From NCBI RefSeq assembly GCF_000425065.1, contig NZ_KE384300.1, forward strand, positions 410,559 to 474,558: a stretch of DNA of 64,000 nt. Direction: 5' to 3'. Of this stretch, positions 17,047 to 25,272 are shown piece after piece. This stretch comes from Actinomadura rifamycini DSM 43936 (GTDB lineage: Bacteria > Actinomycetota > Actinomycetes > Streptosporangiales > Streptosporangiaceae). The notes under the pieces were generated by a model. That model worked only from the letters and a program-made list of their open reading frames with translations. It made no database searches and was not told where the DNA came from. The position numbers and the translations under genes are program-made. Numbering within the stretch: position 1 is the first letter of the stretch; every line of letters begins with the position of its first letter.

Positions 17047-18840
17047 TCAGGAGGCGTAGAGCGCGTCGATCTCGCCGGAGAAGTCCTTCATCACCACGTT
17101 GCGCTTGACCTTGAGGCTCGGGGTGAGGTGCCCGGCCTCCTCGGTGAAGTCGACGCCCAGCACCACGTGCTTCTTGATCGCTTCGGCGCGGCTGACGGAC
17201 CGGTTGGCCTCGGCGACCGCGGCCTCGATCTCGGCGACGAGCTCGGGGTCGCGGCGCAGCTCGTCCACGGTCATCGCGGCGGGCTTGCCGTGCCGCTCCT
17301 TCCAGGGGGCGAGCGCCTCCTCGTCCAGCGTGATGAGCGCGCTGATGAACTTGCGGCCGTCCCCGACGACCAGGCACTGGCTGATCAGCGGGTGGGCGCG
17401 CAGCCGGTCCTCCAGCGGGGCGGGCGCGACGTTCTTGCCCGCGGCGGTGACCAGGATCTCCTTCTTCCGGCCGGTGATCTTCAGGAAGCCGTCGTCGTCG
17501 AGGGAGCCGAGGTCGCCGGTGTGGAGCCAGCCGTCCTCCAGGGCCTCCTTGGTGGCCGACTCGTTGTTCCAGTAGCCGCGCATGACGTTGACGCCGCGGA
17601 ACAGGACCTCGCCGTCCTCGGCGATGCGGACGTCCACGCCCGGGATCGGCTGCCCGACGGTGCCGATCTTGATGGCGCTGGGCCGGTTCACCGCCGCCGG
17701 GGCGGTCGTCTCGGTGAGCCCGTAGCCCTCGAGGATCGTGATGCCGACGCCGCGGAAGAAGTGGCCGAGCCGCTCGCCGAGCGCGGCGCCGCCGGACACC
17801 GCGTACTCCACCCGCCCGCCGACGGCCGCGCGCAGCTTGCCGTAGACGAGCACGTTGAACACCGCGTGCCGGGCCTTGAGCGCGAGGCCCGGCCGGCCGC
17901 CGCCGTCCAGCGCCCGGCTGTAGGCGATCGCGGTGTCGGCCGCCGCCTTGAAGATCTTGCCCTTGCCCCCGGCGATCGCCTTCTGCTCGGCGCCGTTGTA
18001 GACCTTCTCGAACACGCGCGGGACGGCCAGCAGGAACGTCGGCCGGAACGAGGCGAGGTCGGGCAGCAGGTTCGGGATGTCGCTGTGCCCGAGGACGATC
18101 CCGCCCTCGATGCTCGCGACCTCGATCAGCCGCGCGAACACGTGCGCGAGCGGCAGGAACAGCAGCGTCGCGCTGCCGTCGACGGCGACCTCGGAGATCG
18201 CGCCCTGGACGGCGTTGCGGGCGGTCAGCACCAGGTTCCCGTGGGTGATCTCGCAGCCCTTCGGGCGCCCGGTGGTGCCGGAGGTGTAGACGAGCGTGGC
18301 GACGTCCGCCGCGCCGCGCGAGCGCCGCCGCTCGACCGCCGTGTCCGCGCCGACGTCCCGGCCCAGTTCGGTGACCTCGGCGACGCCGCCCGCCTCGATG
18401 CCCCAGACATGCGTCAGGTCCGGGAGCCCGTCCCGGACCTGCTCGATCGCCGCGGTGTGCGCGGCCGTCTCGGCGAACACGGCCTTGGCGCCGGAGTCGC
18501 CGAGGATCCACTCGATCTGCTCGGCGGACGACGTCTCGTAGATCGGCACGGCGACGGCGCCCGCCGCCCAGATGCCGTAGTCGAGGACGGTCCACTCGTA
18601 CCGCGTCTTCGACAGCAGGCCGACCCGGTCGCCGGGTTCGATCCCGGCCGCGATCAGGCCCTTCGCGACGCCGGTCACCTCGTCGGCGAACTCGGCGGCG
18701 GTGACGGCGCTCCACGCGTCGCCGCGCTTGCGGCGCAGCACGATGGTGCCGGGGGCCTCGGCCGCCCGGTCGAACGGCGCGTCGGTCAGGTTGGCAGAGT
18801 CGGGGACCTCCACCATCGCGGGGACGCTGAACTCGCGCAC
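17047..18840 (-). CDS. fadD15: Long-chain fatty-acid-CoA ligase (FadD15-type)
   Basis: Activates long-chain fatty acids to acyl-CoA through an acyl-adenylate. The 597-residue protein has the AMP-binding signature LVYTSGTTGRPKGCEITHGN, the A5 motif EGYGLTETTAPA, DGWLHTGDLG and the A8/A10 motifs ITGRKKEILVTAAGKNVAP and SLKVKRNVV. GTG 18840 (VREFSVPAM) follows the ribosome site GAGGAG. Position near pimB' and plsC matches Rv2187. A palindrome at 18904-18915 overlaps its putative -10 box. Confidence 0.92.
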   Translation of the reverse strand: MREFSVPAMVEVPDSANLTDAPFDRAAEAPGTIVLRRKRGDAWSAVTAAEFADEVTGVAKGLIAAGIEPGDRVGLLSKTRYEWTVLDYGIWAAGAVAVPIYETSSAEQIEWILGDSGAKAVFAETAAHTAAIEQVRDGLPDLTHVWGIEAGGVAEVTELGRDVGADTAVERRRSRGAADVATLVYTSGTTGRPKGCEITHGNLVLTARNAVQGAISEVAVDGSATLLFLPLAHVFARLIEVASIEGGIVLGHSDIPNLLPDLASFRPTFLLAVPRVFEKVYNGAEQKAIAGGKGKIFKAAADTAIAYSRALDGGGRPGLALKARHAVFNVLVYGKLRAAVGGRVEYAVSGGAALGERLGHFFRGVGITILEGYGLTETTAPAAVNRPSAIKIGTVGQPIPGVDVRIAEDGEVLFRGVNVMRGYWNNESATKEALEDGWLHTGDLGSLDDDGFLKITGRKKEILVTAAGKNVAPAPLEDRLRAHPLISQCLVVGDGRKFISALITLDEEALAPWKERHGKPAAMTVDELRRDPELVAEIEAAVAEANRSVSRAEAIKKHVVLGVDFTEEAGHLTPSLKVKRNVVMKDFSGEIDALYAS

Positions 18841-18903
18841 GGCCTGCTCCTCGATCGATCTTGGTACTGCGGGAAACCGTCCGGCTTTCCCGGAACGGCA
18901 TGA

Positions 18904-18915
18904 TACCCACGGGTA
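18904..18915. promoter_or_regulatory. Operator-like inverted repeat TACCC-N2-GGGTA
   Basis: TACCCACGGGTA lies in the fadD/cutC divergent gap. On the minus strand it runs into TATCAT, a plausible -10 box for fadD, so a repressor bound here would block fadD. Confidence 0.4.
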
Positions 18916-19002
18916 GCAAAGGCGTTCGCCCGGTGAGTGCGCCACCCGGTCAACGGACGGCAAAGAGCGCGGCCGTCCCGTGGTGGACCGGGCCGGTTCC
19001 TC

Positions 19003-19008
19003 TACGCT
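19003..19008 (+). promoter_or_regulatory. -10 box for cutC
   Basis: TACGCT lies 37 nt before ATG 19046, which has the ribosome site GGGGGAG. Confidence 0.4.
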
Positions 19009-19045
19009 GGGTCGGGTCTCACAGGAACCTGGCCGGGGGAGCCGC

Positions 19046-19744
19046 ATGTCGCTGCTCGAAGTGATCGCGCTGACCGCCGCCGACGCGCGCGCCGCGCAGG
19101 AGGGCGGGGCCGACCGGCTCGAGGTCGTCGCCGACATGGCCGCCGACGGCCTCACGCCCGACCCCGACGAGCTCGCCGCGATCCGGGACGCCACCGACCT
19201 GCCGCTGCGGGTGATGCTGCGCGCCAACGCCGGGTTCGGGACCACCGGCGCCGAGCTGGACCGGCTCCGGCACGCCGCCGCCGGGCTCGCCGCGGCGGGC
19301 GCGGACGGCTTCGTCCTCGGCTTCCTCGACGCCTTCGGGCACGTCGACGCCGCCGCGACGGAGAAGCTCGCCGCGGCCGCGGACCCGCTGCCCTGGACGT
19401 TCCACCGCGCCCTCGACCGCGCCGCCGACCCCGCGGCCGCGTGGCGGGCCGTCCGCGGCTTCGGCGGCGGCCTCGACACGGTCCTGACCGCCGGTTCGGC
19501 GCGGGGCGTCGACGCGGGCGTGGAGGTCCTGGTGCGGCGCGCCGCCGAGGACGCCGCCGCGGCCGGGCTGATCATGGCGGGCGGCGGGCTGCGCCGCAAG
19601 CACGTCGCGGTGCTGGCGGCCGCGGGGATCACGTCGTTCCACGTCGGCACGGCCGTCCGCCCGGACGGCTCCTGGGACGTGCCCGTGGACGCGGCGCTCG
19701 TCGCCGAGTGGCGCTCGCTCGTCGCCGCGGCCGCCGGCGGCTAG
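19046..19744 (+). CDS. cutC: CutC family protein
   Basis: A 232-residue TIM-barrel of the CutC family (PF03932), with LLEVIALTAADARAAQEGGADRLEVV at the first strands, FVLGFLDAFGHVD, FHRALDRAAD and IMAGGGLRRKHVAVL. The family is linked to copper homeostasis in older work, but its biochemical role is unsettled. ATG 19046 is chosen because it follows a good ribosome site and starts the conserved barrel. It forms a single-gene unit between divergent and downstream promoters. Confidence 0.85.
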   Translation: MSLLEVIALTAADARAAQEGGADRLEVVADMAADGLTPDPDELAAIRDATDLPLRVMLRANAGFGTTGAELDRLRHAAAGLAAAGADGFVLGFLDAFGHVDAAATEKLAAAADPLPWTFHRALDRAADPAAAWRAVRGFGGGLDTVLTAGSARGVDAGVEVLVRRAAEDAAAAGLIMAGGGLRRKHVAVLAAAGITSFHVGTAVRPDGSWDVPVDAALVAEWRSLVAAAAGG

Positions 19745-19819
19745 ACCGCCGGCCGGCGGGGGAGCGGGACCGCGCGGAGAGCGGGGCCGGGGGGTGTGTT
19801 CCGTCCGGGTTCGCCCCAT

Positions 19820-19825
19820 TAGAGT
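19820..19825 (+). promoter_or_regulatory. -10 box of leaderless transcript
   Basis: TAGAGT ends 6 nt before ATG 19832. Confidence 0.5.
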
Positions 19826-19831
19826 CGGTTC

Positions 19832-20599
19832 ATGAGGATCCACGTGGTGAGCGACGTCCATGGCCGCGCGGAGGCGCTCCGAACCGCGGCGGACGGCGCG
19901 GACGCCCTCATCTGCCTGGGCGACCTCATCCTGTTCGTCGACTACTCCGACCACGCGCAGGGCATCTTCGCCGACCTGTTCGGCCGCGCCAACGCCGACC
20001 GCTTCATCGAACTGCGCACCCGGAAGCGGTTCGACGAGGCGCGGGCGTTCTCCCGCGACCTGTGGGCGTCCCTGGAGGGCGACGCCTGGCCGCACATCGA
20101 GCGGGCCGTCGACCGCCAGTACGCCGAGCTGTTCGCGGCGATGCCGACCCCCGCCTACCTGACGTACGGGAACGTGGACGTCCCGCGCATGTGGGGCCCG
20201 CACCTGCGCGAGGGGCACCGCGTCCTGGACGGCGAGACCACCGAGATCGGCGGCCTGCGGTTCGGGTTCGTCGGCGGCGGGCTGCGCACCGAGTACCGCA
20301 CGCCCTACGAACTGGACGACGAGGCGTTCGCGGCGAAGGTCGCGGCCGTCGGCGAGGTCGACGTGCTGTGCTGCCACATCCCGCCGGCCGTCCCCGACCT
20401 GCTGTACGACACGGTGGCGCGCCGGTTCGAGCGGGGCAGCGAGGCGGTCCTCGAGGCGATCCACCGGACGCAGCCGCGGTACGTCCTCTTCGGGCACGTG
20501 CACCAGCCGCTCGCGTCCCGCATCCGCATCGGACGGACGGAATGCGTGAACGTGGGTCATTTCCGTGCGCGCGGCGTGCCGTACGTCCTGACGGTGTGA
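19832..20599 (+). CDS. Metallophosphoesterase
   Basis: Calcineurin-like dimetal phosphoesterase of 255 residues. Metal-binding motifs appear in order: SDVHGRAEAL (DxH), CLGDLILF (GD), YGNVDVPR (the GNxD variant of GNHD), CCHIPPAVPD (H) and LFGHVHQPLA (GHVH). The insertion between the second and third motifs (FADLFGRANADRFIELRTRKRF) suggests a specialised subfamily. The substrate is unknown. Leaderless start at 19832. Confidence 0.85.
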   Translation: MRIHVVSDVHGRAEALRTAADGADALICLGDLILFVDYSDHAQGIFADLFGRANADRFIELRTRKRFDEARAFSRDLWASLEGDAWPHIERAVDRQYAELFAAMPTPAYLTYGNVDVPRMWGPHLREGHRVLDGETTEIGGLRFGFVGGGLRTEYRTPYELDDEAFAAKVAAVGEVDVLCCHIPPAVPDLLYDTVARRFERGSEAVLEAIHRTQPRYVLFGHVHQPLASRIRIGRTECVNVGHFRARGVPYVLTV

Positions 20600-20700
20600 A
20601 GGATACTGGCGGGGGCGTCCGCACGGGGTTCACGCGCCGTCCGCGCACCGTCCACCCGAATGAACGCACCGCGTCACGCAGAGCCGGAAGGGAAACGCAG

Positions 20701-21135
20701 ATGGCGGACCGCACCAGTTCCTCCCTCGCCGTCCAGGCGGGCAAGGCCGAGATCATGGCGGTCATCGCCGATCTGGAGGCGTACCCGGAGTGGGCCAGCG
20801 GCGTCCGGGAGTTCACGGTGGAGGAGACGGACGCGGACGGCCGCGCCGAGCGCGCCCGGCTGACGTTCGACGGCGGCCCGTTCAGCGACACCGTCGGCCT
20901 CCTCTACACCTGGGAGGGCGACGATCGGGTGACGTGGCGGCTGGCGGACAAGGGGACGGTCGTGACCGGCCTCGACGGCGCCTACACCCTCGCGGACGAC
21001 GCGGGCGGCACCCGCGTCACCTACGACCTGACGCTGGACGTCCGGGTGCGGGTGCCCGGGATGGTCAAGCGCAAGGCCGAGAAGCGCATCGTCGACACCG
21101 CGCTCAAGGGCCTCAAGAGCCGGGTGGAGCGCTGA
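20701..21135 (+). CDS. SRPBCC family (polyketide cyclase/START-like) protein
   Basis: The 144-residue helix-grip protein has the N-terminal strand-helix AGKAEIMAVIADLEAYPEWASGVREFTV, typical of Rv2185c-like SRPBCC proteins. The C-terminal helix (MVKRKAEKRIVDTALKGLKSRVE) closes the hydrophobic pocket. It probably binds a lipid or other hydrophobic ligand. Gene order SRPBCC, Cys-motif protein, glucokinase is conserved in Streptomyces. GGAAGGGAAA precedes ATG 20701. Confidence 0.85.
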   Translation: MADRTSSSLAVQAGKAEIMAVIADLEAYPEWASGVREFTVEETDADGRAERARLTFDGGPFSDTVGLLYTWEGDDRVTWRLADKGTVVTGLDGAYTLADDAGGTRVTYDLTLDVRVRVPGMVKRKAEKRIVDTALKGLKSRVER

Positions 21136-21178
21136 ACCGGATGCCCTCCCCCCGCGACGACGGATGGATGATGGAGTC

Positions 21179-21799
21179 ATGAGCGACCAGCCTGGCGACA
21201 TCCTGGACGAGGCGGGCCGGGTCTTCGACGCGCTGCTGCGGCGCGCGTCCCGCGCCGGCATCTTCGGCGTCCCCCGGCGACCGGACGCCCGGGACCGAGC
21301 CCCCGACCAAGAGCCGGCCCCCGACCAAGAGCCGGACCGCCCCGAGGCGGCCGAGCCCGGCGACGCGTGGGCGGCGGCGACCGCCGAACCCCCGCCCGCC
21401 GAACCGCCGCGCGCCGAACCGCCGCGCGCCGAGCGCGGCTCCCGCGCGCACGGCGGCGCGGAGGAGCCGCGCATCGCCACCGGCGCGCCCGAGTGCCGCG
21501 ACTGCCCGGTCTGCCGGGCCATCGCGATCCGGCGCGAGGCGGGCGGCGACGCGGCCCGGCACCTGCGGGACGCCGGCGAGTCGCTGCTGGCGGCCGCCCT
21601 CGACGTGATCGCCGCCGCCGACCGCGCCCGGGACGGGCGCCCGCGCGGCGGCGCCGAGCGGGACGCCGATACGTTCCGGAAGCGGCCACGCCAGGAGTCG
21701 GCGGGCCGCCCGGCGGGTACCTCTGAGCGGTCGGAGGAGCGGCGCGACCGTCCGGAAGGCGACGCGTGGTCGGCCGCCACCGGCGGCTCCGGCGACTGA
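21179..21799 (+). CDS. Hypothetical Pro/Arg-rich protein with CPVCR motif
   Basis: A 206-residue protein of unknown function. A short N-terminal helix (DILDEAGRVFDALLRRASRAGIFG) is followed by a low-complexity Pro/Glu/Arg region with repeats (APDQEPAPDQEP; PPRAEPPRAE), then ECRDCPVCRAIAIRREAGGDAARHLRDAGESLLAAALDVI. The CxxCxxC-like cluster (ECRDCPVC) plus a predicted helix is the conserved core and could bind zinc. ATG 21179 is 43 nt after the SRPBCC stop, so the two may be cotranscribed, as in other actinomycetes. Confidence 0.65.
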   Translation: MSDQPGDILDEAGRVFDALLRRASRAGIFGVPRRPDARDRAPDQEPAPDQEPDRPEAAEPGDAWAAATAEPPPAEPPRAEPPRAERGSRAHGGAEEPRIATGAPECRDCPVCRAIAIRREAGGDAARHLRDAGESLLAAALDVIAAADRARDGRPRGGAERDADTFRKRPRQESAGRPAGTSERSEERRDRPEGDAWSAATGGSGD

Positions 21800-21853
21800 C
21801 GTGCAGTGCGGGACGCGCCCCGTGCGGGGACGCGTGAAGAGGAGGATGCGTAC

Positions 21854-22813
21854 ATGGCCCTGACCATCGGCGTGGATGTGGGCGGAACGAAGGTGGCCGC
21901 GGGGGTCGTCGACGACCGTGGAACGATCCTGGAGAAGGTCCGGCGGCCGACGCCCTCGACCAACCCCAAGGAGACCGCCGAGGTCATCGCCGAGGTCGTC
22001 GAGCTGCTGAAGGGCAAGTACGCGGACGTCACCGCGGTCGGGCTCGGCACCGCGGGCTTCGTCGACGAGACCCGCTCCACCGTGCTGTTCGCGCCGAACC
22101 TCGCCTGGCGGGACGAGCCGATCAAGAAGAAGGTGGAGAGCCTCGTCGGGCTCCCGGTCGTGGTGGAGAACGACGGCAACGCCACCGCCTGGGGCGAGGC
22201 CCGCTTCGGCGCCGGGCGCGGCGAGGACCACCTCGTCCTCATCACGCTCGGCACCGGCATCGGCGGCGGCGTCGTCCTGAACGGCGAGCTGTACCGCGGC
22301 CGGTTCGGCATCGGCGCCGAGGTCGGCCACTTCCGGGTGGTCCCGGACGGGCGGCGCTGCGGCTGCGGCAACCGCGGCTGCTGGGAGCAGTACGCCAGCG
22401 GCAACGCGCTCGTCCACGAGGCCCGCGACCTGGCCCGGGTGGCGCCCGCGATGGCGGGGCGGCTGCTGGAACTGGCCGGCGGCACGCCGGAGGGCATCCG
22501 CGGGCCCGAGGTGACGCAGGCGGCGCGGGAGGGCGACCAGGCGGCGCTGGAGTGCTTCCGGACGGTCGCGCAGTGGGCCGGGCAGGGCCTGGCGGACCTC
22601 AGCGCCATCCTCGACCCCGGCGCGTTCATCATCGGCGGCGGCCTGTCGGACGCCGGCGACCTGCTGCTCGACCCGGTCCGCGCGTCGTTCGCGAAGGCGC
22701 TGACGGGGCGCGGCCACCGGCCGATGCCCGACATCCGCATCGCCGAGCTGGGCTCGGCCGCCGGGATCGTCGGCGCCGCCGACCTCGCCCGGGTGCCCGC
22801 CCCCGCCCCGTGA
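21854..22813 (+). CDS. glcK: ROK family glucokinase
   Basis: Phosphorylates glucose with ATP and in streptomycetes mediates glucose repression. Motifs of the 319-residue protein: IGVDVGGTKVAAGVV (phosphate loop), VENDGNATAWGEARFGAGRG (catalytic Asp in END), LGTGIGGGVVLNGELYRG, GAEVGHFRV (ExGH), and the ROK zinc site CGCGNRGCWEQYASG with three Cys. GGAGGA precedes ATG 21854. Downstream of the SRPBCC pair, as at the S. coelicolor glkA locus. Confidence 0.93.
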   Translation: MALTIGVDVGGTKVAAGVVDDRGTILEKVRRPTPSTNPKETAEVIAEVVELLKGKYADVTAVGLGTAGFVDETRSTVLFAPNLAWRDEPIKKKVESLVGLPVVVENDGNATAWGEARFGAGRGEDHLVLITLGTGIGGGVVLNGELYRGRFGIGAEVGHFRVVPDGRRCGCGNRGCWEQYASGNALVHEARDLARVAPAMAGRLLELAGGTPEGIRGPEVTQAAREGDQAALECFRTVAQWAGQGLADLSAILDPGAFIIGGGLSDAGDLLLDPVRASFAKALTGRGHRPMPDIRIAELGSAAGIVGAADLARVPAPAP

Positions 22814-22880
22814 CGGGCCCGTGGCGCGCGGCGTGACCGGGACGCCGGGGACGGCCGGGGACGGCCGGGGACGCGGCCCG

Positions 22881-23585
22881 GTGACGCCCCTGCGCGTGAT
22901 GAGCTACAACGTCCGGTCGCTGCGCGACGACCCGGCCGCCGTGGCGCGGGTCGTCCGCGCGCTCCGCCCGGACGTGCTGTGCCTGCAGGAGGTCCCGCGG
23001 TTCTGGGGCTGGCGCGGCAAGCGGCGGCGGCTGGCCCGCGACTGCGGGACGGCCGTCGCGGCGGGCCGCCGCGCGTGCGGGCTCGCGGTGCTCGCGGCCC
23101 CCCACGTCCGCCGGGCGGCCCGCGAGTTCCACCTGCTCACCCCCGATCCGGACCTGCACCGGCGGGGGCTGGCCGTCGCGGTCCTGGAGGTCGGCGGGTC
23201 CCGGCTCGTCGCGGCGTCGACGCATCTCGACCTGGCGGCGGAGCCGCGCCGCCGGCACGTCCGGGAGATCCTGGACCTGCTGGACCGGGCGCGCGAGCGG
23301 TACAAGGCGCCGGTGGTGCTGGCCGGGGACGTCAACGAGGAGCCCGGCGGCCCCGCCTGGTCGCTGCTGGCGGGCCGCCTCCGGGACGGCCGCGCGGTCG
23401 CGCCGGCCGGGGAGGCCGCGACGTTCTCCGCCCGCTCCCCGCGCCGGCGCATCGACGGCGTCTTCGCCGACCCGGACGTGGAGGTCGTCGGGTGCGGCGT
23501 CCCCGCGGGCGAGGGGGCGCCCGCCGCGGACTACGCCGCCGCCACCGACCACCGCCCCGTGGTCGCCGATCTCCGCCTGCCCTGA
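22881..23585 (+). CDS. Endonuclease/exonuclease/phosphatase (EEP) family protein
   Basis: Metal-dependent phosphodiesterase-fold protein. LRVMSYNVRSLRDD, LCLQEVPRF (Glu), VAASTHLDL, LAGDVNEEPGG (DxN) and ATDHRPVVADL (DH) are the EEP motifs. GTG 22881 gives 234 residues and starts at the fold; GTG 22821 would add 20 Gly/Arg residues encoded by a GGGGACGGCC repeat. No signal peptide is seen, so it is probably cytoplasmic. The substrate (nucleic acid, lipid or sugar phosphate) cannot be told. Confidence 0.8.
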   Translation: MTPLRVMSYNVRSLRDDPAAVARVVRALRPDVLCLQEVPRFWGWRGKRRRLARDCGTAVAAGRRACGLAVLAAPHVRRAAREFHLLTPDPDLHRRGLAVAVLEVGGSRLVAASTHLDLAAEPRRRHVREILDLLDRARERYKAPVVLAGDVNEEPGGPAWSLLAGRLRDGRAVAPAGEAATFSARSPRRRIDGVFADPDVEVVGCGVPAGEGAPAADYAAATDHRPVVADLRLP

Positions 23586-23797
23586 CTTACCGCCGGGCCA
23601 CACATAATTAGCCGTGGAATTCGTCGGCACGAACATGCGTTGCCGCGCACCCGAAAAGCGTCGCCGCAGGTGGTTGCCATGGACGACCGGCCGGCGCGGG
23701 CGCCGGAATTCTTCGCCCCGTACCCCCTCGCCGGTGAAGGAGCCGGTCAACGCAGGGGGCGGCGGAAAGGTGAATAATGTGCCGCCGAAATGCGCGG

Positions 23798-23825
23798 TTG
23801 ACGCCATTCACCGGACCGTTACCGT
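23798..23825 (+). promoter_or_regulatory. Promoter of the P450-ferredoxin operon
   Basis: TTGACG (23798-23803) and TACCGT (23820-23825) are separated by 16 nt and lie 32 nt before the P450 start. The rest of the 23586-23797 gap holds no gene I can support. Confidence 0.5.
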
Positions 23826-23856
23826 GAACGTGCCCCGACGATTCCGGAGGACCCCC

Positions 23857-25053
23857 ATGGCACGTCCCGCGGTGCCCTTCCCCGTCCATCGCGACGACCC
23901 CCTCCACCCGCCGGCGGAATACGCGGCGCTGCTCGGCGGGCCGCCGGTCCGGGTCCGGACGCCCGACGGGGCGGAGCACTGGATGGTGTCGCGGCTCGCC
24001 GACGTGCGGGCCGTCCTCGCCGACCCCCGGCTCAGCGCCGACGACACCCGGCCGAACTTCCCGAACCTGCTGCCGCTGCCCGCGGTGCCCGGCGCGCTGT
24101 CGTTCCTGCGGATGGACGACCCCGAGCACGCGCGGCTGCGCCGCACGCTGACCGCGGAGTTCACGGTCCGGCGCGTCAACCTCATGCGCCCGGGGATCGC
24201 CGAGACCGTCGACGCGCTGCTGGACGCGATGGTCGGGCAGGGGCCGCCCGCCGACCTCGTCGCGGCGTTCGCGCTGCCGCTGCCGTCCCTGGTGATCTGC
24301 CGGCTCCTCGGCGTGCCCTACCGCGACCACGACTTCTTCCAGGAGCGCAGCGCCGAGTCGCTCCGGCTGGACACCGGCGGCGGCGCGGCGGTCGCGGCGT
24401 TCGCCGATCTCGCCGCCTACCTGGACCGGCTCGTCGCCGACAAGGAGCGTGAACCGACCGACGACCTGCTGGGACGGGTCGCCGGACGGGTCCGCGCCGG
24501 GGAGCTCGGGCACGAGGAGGCGGTCGCGATGGCGCGGCTGCTGCTGCTCGCCGGGCACGAGACGACCGCCAACATGATCGGGCTCGGGACGTACGCGCTG
24601 CTGCGGCACCCGGCCGAGCTCGCGCGGCTCCGCGCGGACCCCGCGCTCGTCCGTCCCGCGGTGGAGGAACTGCTGCGGTACCTGACGATCGTCCACCGCG
24701 GCACGCAGCGCGTGGCGCGCGAACCCGTCGAGGTGGGCGGCGTGACGATCGCGGCGGGGGAGGGCGTCGTCGTGGCGCTGGCGGCGGCCGACCGCGACCC
24801 GGGCGCGTTCGCCGACCCCGGCGCGTTCGACCCGTCCCGCCCGCCGGGCCACCACGTCGCGTTCGGGTTCGGGCCGCACCAGTGCATCGGCCAGACCCTC
24901 GCCCGGGTCGAGATGGAGATCGCGTTCGCCCGGATGCTGGAGCGCCTCCCCGGCCTCGCCCTGGCCTGCGCGCCCGAGGAGCTCGCGTTCCGCGACTCCG
25001 TCGTGTACGGCGTGCACGCCCTGCCGGTGACGTGGTCGGGGGAGGGGGCGTGA
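23857..25053 (+). CDS. Cytochrome P450 (bacterial class I, CYP105-like)
   Basis: The 398-residue monooxygenase has all key motifs: the I-helix oxygen-activation sequence LLAGHETTANM, the K-helix VEELLRYLTIVHRG (ExxR), and the heme loop FGFGPHQCIGQTLAR with Cys343 as thiolate ligand. It needs electrons from a ferredoxin, which is supplied by the overlapping downstream gene. ATG 23857 follows GGAGG at 6 nt. The substrate is unknown; no biosynthetic cluster surrounds it. Confidence 0.93.
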   Translation: MARPAVPFPVHRDDPLHPPAEYAALLGGPPVRVRTPDGAEHWMVSRLADVRAVLADPRLSADDTRPNFPNLLPLPAVPGALSFLRMDDPEHARLRRTLTAEFTVRRVNLMRPGIAETVDALLDAMVGQGPPADLVAAFALPLPSLVICRLLGVPYRDHDFFQERSAESLRLDTGGGAAVAAFADLAAYLDRLVADKEREPTDDLLGRVAGRVRAGELGHEEAVAMARLLLLAGHETTANMIGLGTYALLRHPAELARLRADPALVRPAVEELLRYLTIVHRGTQRVAREPVEVGGVTIAAGEGVVVALAAADRDPGAFADPGAFDPSRPPGHHVAFGFGPHQCIGQTLARVEMEIAFARMLERLPGLALACAPEELAFRDSVVYGVHALPVTWSGEGA

Positions 25054-25268
25054 GCGGGGCGGCCGCGGGCCGGCTGAGCGTCGACCGCGACGCCTGCCGG
25101 GGCGCGGGCCAGTGCGCCTACAACGCCCCCGACCTGTTCGACCAGGATGAGGACGAGGGCCTGGTGGTGCTGCTGGACGCCGCGCCGCCGCCCGAGCGGC
25201 TGGCGTCCGCGCGCCGCGCCGCGGACGCCTGCCCGAACCGCGCGATCACCCTGGCCGGGCCGGAGTGA
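25050..25268 (+). CDS. [3Fe-4S] ferredoxin
   Basis: A 72-residue ferredoxin that would reduce the upstream P450. The cluster motif is C-x5-C (CRGAGQC), with the third ligand in ACPNRAI. This is the three-cysteine pattern of P450-partner ferredoxins. GTG 25050 overlaps the P450 stop (GTGA), giving translational coupling. A short gene, easily missed. Confidence 0.9.
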   Translation: MSGAAAGRLSVDRDACRGAGQCAYNAPDLFDQDEDEGLVVLLDAAPPPERLASARRAADACPNRAITLAGPE

Positions 25269-25272
25269 GGGG

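Noticed and set aside
17128-18903. Long plus-strand frame opposite fadD
   Set aside because: It is the antisense shadow of a clear acyl-CoA synthetase; the translation is Arg/Ala/Asp low complexity.
22821-22880. N-terminal extension of the EEP protein from GTG 22821
   Set aside because: The extra 20 residues come from a GGGGACGGCC repeat and lie before the conserved fold.
23614-23856. Extended N-terminus of the P450
   Set aside because: It would span the promoter and ribosome site; P450s of this class start near 23857.
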